Below, in pieces: positions 6,148-6,643 of a stretch of 6,643 bases of DNA; within the stretch, counting starts at the first letter, position 1; each line of letters starts with the position of its first letter. The position numbers were made by a program, and so were the translations under genes. Location of the stretch: positions 8,994-15,636 of the forward strand of contig DGBH01000020.1 in assembly GCA_002384205.1 (NCBI GenBank), read 5' to 3'. The notes below the pieces were generated by a model. It saw only the letters and a list, made by a program, of their open reading frames with translations, had not been told where the DNA came from and made no database searches. This DNA comes from Bacteroidetes bacterium UBA4009. Lineage in GTDB: Bacteria > Bacteroidota > Bacteroidia > NS11-12g > UBA9320.

Positions 6148-6643
6148 CTATAAATCAAATTTAATCCCTTGAGCAAGCGGTAAATTTTTACCATAGTTGA
6201 TCGTATTTGTTTGACGTCTCATATATGCTTTCCAAGCGTCAGATCCACTCTCACGACCGCCACCGGTTTCTTTTTCACCTCCAAAAGCTCCGCCTATCTC
6301 AGCACCACTTGTACCAATATTAACATTAGCAATGCCGCAGTCGCTACCTATAGAACTAAGGAATTTTTCAGCCTCCTGAAGATTATCCGTAAATATGGCT
6401 GAGCTTAGTCCTTGTTTCACATCATTTTGCATCAAAATAGCCTCATCCAATGTTTTGAATGGGATAAGATAAACGATAGGTGCAAATGTCTCTTCTTGTA
6501 CAATTTCAAAATGGTTTTTAGCTTCGGCTATACAAGGTGAAACATAACATCCACTCTCGTATCCTTGGCCAGAAAGCACTGTGCCTCCTGTAATAACCAA
6601 ACCACCTTCATCTTCTACCGCTTTAACTGCATTTAGATATGCT
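6148..6643 (-). CDS. ALDH7/antiquitin-type aldehyde dehydrogenase, C-terminal third (start off window)
   Basis: NAD(P)-dependent oxidation of an aldehyde to an acid; for the ALDH7 family the usual substrate is L-2-aminoadipate 6-semialdehyde (in equilibrium with piperideine-6-carboxylate) in lysine breakdown. The frame is open to the right edge, giving 164 visible residues of an expected total of about 500. The catalytic Cys and the nucleotide-binding fold lie outside the window. EETFAP (6478-6495) holds the conserved Glu and Phe that help bind the cofactor. The family hallmark runs from [20 protein letters not shown] through [15 protein letters not shown] to the final [11 protein letters not shown], which closely matches what I remember of antiquitin. 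The TTG at 6598-6600 is an internal Leu codon, not a start. A shared terminator lies 24 bases beyond the stop. The family call is very sure; the lysine pathway is inferred from the family. Confidence 0.93.
   Translation of the reverse strand, partial: AYLNAVKAVEDEGGLVITGGTVLSGQGYESGCYVSPCIAEAKNHFEIVQEETFAPIVYLIPFKTLDEAILMQNDVKQGLSSAIFTDNLQEAEKFLSSIGSDCGIANVNIGTSGAEIGGAFGGEKETGGGRESGSDAWKAYMRRQTNTINYGKNLPLAQGIKFDL

Noticed and set aside
6211..6402. A 63-codon + strand frame opposite the aldehyde dehydrogenase
   Set aside because: It lies opposite the highly conserved ALDH7 C-terminal motif, which clearly is the coding strand here.
6598..6600. TTG on the - strand as a start for a 150-residue protein
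   Set aside because: The frame continues to the window edge with ALDH-like sequence, so this is an internal leucine codon of a gene cut by the window.

Overview
The window looks like chromosomal DNA from a member of the Bacteroidota, most likely a flavobacterium-like or related marine or environmental lineage. The evidence is a PKD protein ending in a type A C-terminal sorting domain of the type IX secretion system (T9SS), a small Bacteroidota-type outer-membrane beta-barrel, AT-rich sequence, sigma-A -7 boxes of the TAnnTTTG kind, and weak or absent Shine-Dalgarno sequences. No rRNA, tRNA, CRISPR array, insertion sequence or phage gene is visible. Gene density is high and no gene-free stretch exceeds about 85 bases.

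Layout, left to right. (1) Positions 1-2627 hold a two-gene secretion unit on the + strand. The first gene, open at its 5' edge, encodes a small cysteine-containing secreted protein I do not recognise. It overlaps by 10 bases a 678-residue T9SS cargo protein with a propeller-like body, a PKD domain and a sorting domain. The window opens with three perfect copies of a 7-base repeat that lie in the open frame of the first gene. (2) After an 84-base gap with a good -7 box, positions 2712-5056 form a probable three-gene operon. It encodes a small four-cysteine zinc-ribbon protein, an MscS-family mechanosensitive channel (ATGA overlap), and, 21 bases further on, a lipoprotein serine hydrolase of the beta-lactamase/penicillin-binding fold. 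(3) An outer-membrane beta-barrel gene on the - strand (5068-5676) converges on the hydrolase with only 11 bases between stops. It is transcribed divergently from a small TerB-like gene (5721-6071) across a 44-base promoter region. (4) A strong symmetrical hairpin terminator (6086-6123) separates the TerB-like gene from the C-terminal third of an ALDH7/antiquitin-type aldehyde dehydrogenase entering from the right edge on the - strand.

Functionally, most of the window concerns the cell envelope: secreted or surface proteins, an osmotic release channel, a lipoprotein hydrolase and a beta-barrel. The aldehyde dehydrogenase (probably lysine/aminoadipate-semialdehyde metabolism) is a separate housekeeping or catabolic unit. 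I see no convincing new multi-gene system. The most distinctive points are the heptamer repeat in a secretory reading frame, the unrecognised secreted protein coupled to the T9SS cargo gene, and the coupling of a zinc-ribbon protein to an MscS channel.
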